NCBI RefSeq assembly: GCF_003205575.1
Contig: NZ_PYBW01000058.1
Coordinates: 1 to 64,000 of the forward strand
Source of the DNA: Streptomyces tateyamensis
Lineage (GTDB): Bacteria; Actinomycetota; Actinomycetes; Streptomycetales; Streptomycetaceae
DNA length: 64,000 nt
Direction: 5' to 3'
Shown: in pieces, positions 61,765 through 64,000 of the stretch
Layout: the number at the start of each line of letters is the position of its first letter
How positions within the stretch are numbered: the stretch's first letter is position 1
Notes under the pieces: generated by a model
Databases searched by the model: none
What the model saw: the letters and a program-made list of their open reading frames with translations, nothing else
Told to the model about the DNA's origin: nothing
Program-made: the position numbers and the translations under genes

Positions 61765-63075
61765 TCACCGCACCACCACGAACCCCGACGCGTCCCGCTC
61801 GCCCCGCTCCGGCGGGACGGTGGCCGGGCGGCCGACTGCGACGGCGCCCATCGGGTCCCAGTGGGACGGCAGGTCGAGGACCTCGCGGACGGTGTCGCGG
61901 CAGAACATCGTGGAGGAGACCCAGGCCGTCCCGTAGCCCTCGCCGCTCAGGGTGACCAGCAGGTTCTGCACCGCGGCCCCGATCGCGACGGTGAACATCT
62001 CCCGCTCGGCGGCGGCCCGGCGCGGGTCGGGGTAGGCGTGCGAGCCCTCCATCACCAGGCACGGGACCACCAGGTACGGCGCCCGGCGCAGCACGTCGCC
62101 GCGGGCGGTGCGACGGGCGATCCGCTGCTCGTCCCAGCCGTCCAGCTCGCGCAGGTCGCGCTGCCAGGCGGCGAGCATCGCGTCCAGCAGGGCGGTGCGG
62201 GCCGCGGCCGACTCCAGCAGCACGAACCGCCACGGCGTGGTGTGGTGCGGGGCCGGCGCGGTCACCGCGGCGGCCACCGCGCGGCGCACCGCCTCGGGGT
62301 GCACCGGCTCGTCGCTGAACTCGCGCACGGTGCGCCGCAGGGTCACCGCGGCCCGCACCGCCTCCGAGGTGCCGAGCCGGAACATGTCCTCCTCCAGCGG
62401 CCGGATCAGCGGCCCGCTCCCGGCCCCGTCCGCCTCGGAGACCCGCTCGGCCAGGCCCCGGACCACCGCCACCGGGGTGCCGGTGGCCTTGCCCTTGACC
62501 AGGTCGCCGGCCGCGGCCAGCTCGTCGGCGATCGCGGTGACGGTCATGCTCAGCTCGTTGCCGTGGCTGTCCCGGGTGCCGCGGTGGTCCAGCAGCACGT
62601 CCAGGCCGGCGGCGCCGATCGCCACGTCGGTCAGCCCGGTGCGCCAGGCCCGGCCGAAGGTGTCGGTGACGATCACCGCGACCTGACGCCCGGTCAGCTC
62701 GCGGATCCGGGCCCGGATCGCCCGTGCCGAGGCGTCCGGGTCCAGCGGCAGCAGCAGGACGGTGCCGGGCGCGGTGTTGGACGCGTCCACCCCGGCGGCG
62801 GCCAGCACCAGGCCCTGGCGGTTCTGCACGATCCGGGTCCGGCCGCGCCGGGCCACCACCCGCACCGCCTCGGCGTCGATCGCCGCCTCTCGGTCGGCGG
62901 CGTGCACCAGGCGGCCCTCGGCCTTGCTGACGATCTTCGAGGTGACGACCAGGATGTCGCCGTGCCGCAGCTCGACGGCCTTGGCGATCAGTGCGCCCAG
63001 GTCGGCGTCCCGCTCGATCTCGGGCAGCCCCTCGACCGGCAGCAGCTGCAGGCCCGGGGCCGGGGCCGGGTTCAT
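61765..63075 (-). CDS. fbiB: Bifunctional F420 gamma-glutamyl ligase / dehydro-F420 reductase
   Basis: 436 residues, the two-domain actinobacterial form. The N-terminal CofE-like ligase (about 1-240; VTSKIVSKAEGR, VIVTDTFGRAWRTGLTDVAIGAAG, ELAAAGDLVKGKATG) adds glutamates to F420; the C-terminal nitroreductase-like domain (about 250-436; RRTVREFSDEPV, MFTVAIGAAVQNLLV, GYGTAWVSS) reduces dehydro-F420-0. It overlaps fbiA by 4 bases (ATGA), so the two are coupled. Confidence 0.95.
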   Translation of the reverse strand: MNPAPAPGLQLLPVEGLPEIERDADLGALIAKAVELRHGDILVVTSKIVSKAEGRLVHAADREAAIDAEAVRVVARRGRTRIVQNRQGLVLAAAGVDASNTAPGTVLLLPLDPDASARAIRARIRELTGRQVAVIVTDTFGRAWRTGLTDVAIGAAGLDVLLDHRGTRDSHGNELSMTVTAIADELAAAGDLVKGKATGTPVAVVRGLAERVSEADGAGSGPLIRPLEEDMFRLGTSEAVRAAVTLRRTVREFSDEPVHPEAVRRAVAAAVTAPAPHHTTPWRFVLLESAAARTALLDAMLAAWQRDLRELDGWDEQRIARRTARGDVLRRAPYLVVPCLVMEGSHAYPDPRRAAAEREMFTVAIGAAVQNLLVTLSGEGYGTAWVSSTMFCRDTVREVLDLPSHWDPMGAVAVGRPATVPPERGERDASGFVVVR

Positions 63076-64000
63076 CCGCGCACCTGCTCGGCCAGCTCCA
63101 GGGCCGCCCGGGCCATCGCGGCGGTGGCGGCCGGGTCGGTCATCAGCAGCGGGACCGCCCGGCAGGCGATCCCACCGGCCGTCACCCGGTCCACCGCGTC
63201 GGCGTCGGCCGGGTCCACCAGCCAGCCGTCCAGCAGCTCGGGGCCGTAGTGCAGCGCGACCGCCGCAGCGGTGGCCTCGACCCCGACCGCGGCCAGCACC
63301 TTGTCGGCCATCCCGCGCACCGGCGCGCCGCCGATGATCGGGGACAGGCCGACCACCGGCGCCGGTGCCGCGGCCACCGCCGCCCGGATGCCGGGGACGG
63401 CCAGAATGGTGCCGATGCTCACCACCGGGTTGGAGGGCGGGAAGAGGATCACGTCCGCCGCGGCGATCGCCTCCAGCACCCCGGGGCCCGGCTTCGCGGT
63501 GTCGGCGCCGACCGGGACGATCGCCTCGGCCGGCAGCTCGGCGTGCAGCCTGACCCAGTACTCCTGGAAGTGGACGGCCCGGCTGCCCTGCTCGTCGGTG
63601 ATCCGCACGTGGGTCTCGACCCGGTCGTCGCTCATCGGCAGCAGGCGGACCCCCGGCTGCCAGCGGTGGCAGAGCGCCTCGGTCACCGCGCTGAGCGGGT
63701 AGCCGGCGGCGAGCATCTGGGTGCGCACGATGTGGGTGGCGAAGTCCTTGTCGCCCAGGCCGAACCAGGACGGCCCGACGCCGTAGGCGGCCAGCTCGGC
63801 CTTGACCGCGAAGCTCTCCCCGGCCCGGCCCCAGCCCTGCTCCTCGTGGATGCCGCCGCCCAGGGTGTACATCACGGTGTCGAGGTCGGGGCAGACCTTC
63901 AACCCGAAGAGGTGAATGTCGTCACCGGTGTTGCCGATGACGGTGATCTCGTCGCCAGGGGCGACCACGTCCTTGAGCCCGCGCAGGAAGCGGGCCCCGC
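63072..64000 (-). CDS. fbiA: 2-phospho-L-lactate/phosphoenolpyruvate transferase, 5' end truncated by window
   Basis: About 309 residues are visible; the frame runs off the window edge, and the last visible residues (GARFLRGLKDV) are the start of the CofD/FbiA fold, so only roughly the first dozen codons are missing. VIGNTGDDIHLFGL, DLDTVMYTLGG, LFPPSNPVVSIGTILAVPGIR and GGAPVRGMADK are family motifs. It joins the lactyl/PEP-guanosine moiety to the deazaflavin Fo, making (dehydro)F420-0, which FbiB then extends. Confidence 0.95.
   Translation of the reverse strand, partial: GARFLRGLKDVVAPGDEITVIGNTGDDIHLFGLKVCPDLDTVMYTLGGGIHEEQGWGRAGESFAVKAELAAYGVGPSWFGLGDKDFATHIVRTQMLAAGYPLSAVTEALCHRWQPGVRLLPMSDDRVETHVRITDEQGSRAVHFQEYWVRLHAELPAEAIVPVGADTAKPGPGVLEAIAAADVILFPPSNPVVSIGTILAVPGIRAAVAAAPAPVVGLSPIIGGAPVRGMADKVLAAVGVEATAAAVALHYGPELLDGWLVDPADADAVDRVTAGGIACRAVPLLMTDPAATAAMARAALELAEQVRG

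Overview
The window is a 64 kb chromosomal segment of very high G+C with strong third-position G/C bias, tightly packed genes, frequent GTG starts and ATGA/GTGA stop-start overlaps. Together with afsQ1/Q2-sigQ, the acyl-CoA carboxylase epsilon subunit, a DUF5753 regulator and F420 genes, this points to Streptomyces or a close relative such as Kitasatospora. I see no rRNA, complete tRNA, CRISPR array, transposase or integrase.

Layout. (1) 66-4.7 kb: PspC and VanZ-like membrane proteins, then the AfsQ1/AfsQ2/AfsQ3 two-component operon divergent from ECF sigma factor SigQ, with a perfect AfsQ1-type box between them. (2) 4.9-17.2 kb: a Uma2 nuclease-fold protein, a uridine-kinase-like enzyme and a nucleoside-salvage block: deoC with a full and a half-length aldehyde dehydrogenase, and purine nucleoside phosphorylase with a PGM2-type sugar-phosphate mutase. 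Both transcription units carry the same 12-bp palindrome upstream. A gamma-glutamylcyclotransferase-like protein, an LpdA-type quinone reductase and a DeoR regulator follow. (3) 17.3-23.8 kb: an acyl-CoA carboxylase run (pccB, accE, maf, an unknown gene, biotinylated alpha subunit) with birA divergent. (4) 24-27 kb: a class III adenylate cyclase followed by a GAF-GGDEF-GAF diguanylate cyclase. (5) 27-36.2 kb: histidine utilisation (hutH, RpiR regulator, hutU, M20 amidohydrolase, hutF, hutI), in which the M20 enzyme probably replaces HutG.

(6) 36.2-39.6 kb is a small accessory patch: two tiny Cys-containing proteins, an XRE-DUF5753 regulator, a DUF6879 protein and another small protein on the minus strand, opposite a DNA-binding-like protein with a zinc ribbon. 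A tRNA T-arm-like fragment lies at its left edge. (7) 39.6-49.2 kb: a POT peptide transporter, a second two-component system, GtrA, purK-purE, a CoA-binding protein, UDP-glucose dehydrogenase and an acyl-CoA dehydrogenase. (8) 49.3-61.7 kb is envelope-related: lipoprotein, TetR, LCP ligase, a sulfur-type leader peptide with an FMN reductase, a MacB/FtsX-like ABC exporter, GT2 glycosyltransferase, hexapeptide acyltransferase, TIGR03089 protein, PGRP amidase and an AlkA-like glycosylase. (9) The right edge holds fbiB and a truncated fbiA (coenzyme F420).

Most genes are ordinary core actinobacterial genes. The most interesting points are the shared palindrome and mutase/aldehyde dehydrogenase logic of the deoxynucleoside block, the HutG replacement, the DUF5753/DUF6879 patch, the sulfur leader peptide and a perfect 72-bp palindrome between convergent genes. 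From memory, the left half resembles the S. coelicolor SCO4905-SCO4933 order and the right half the SCO3036-SCO3073 order, so the hut locus may mark a rearrangement boundary between lineages.
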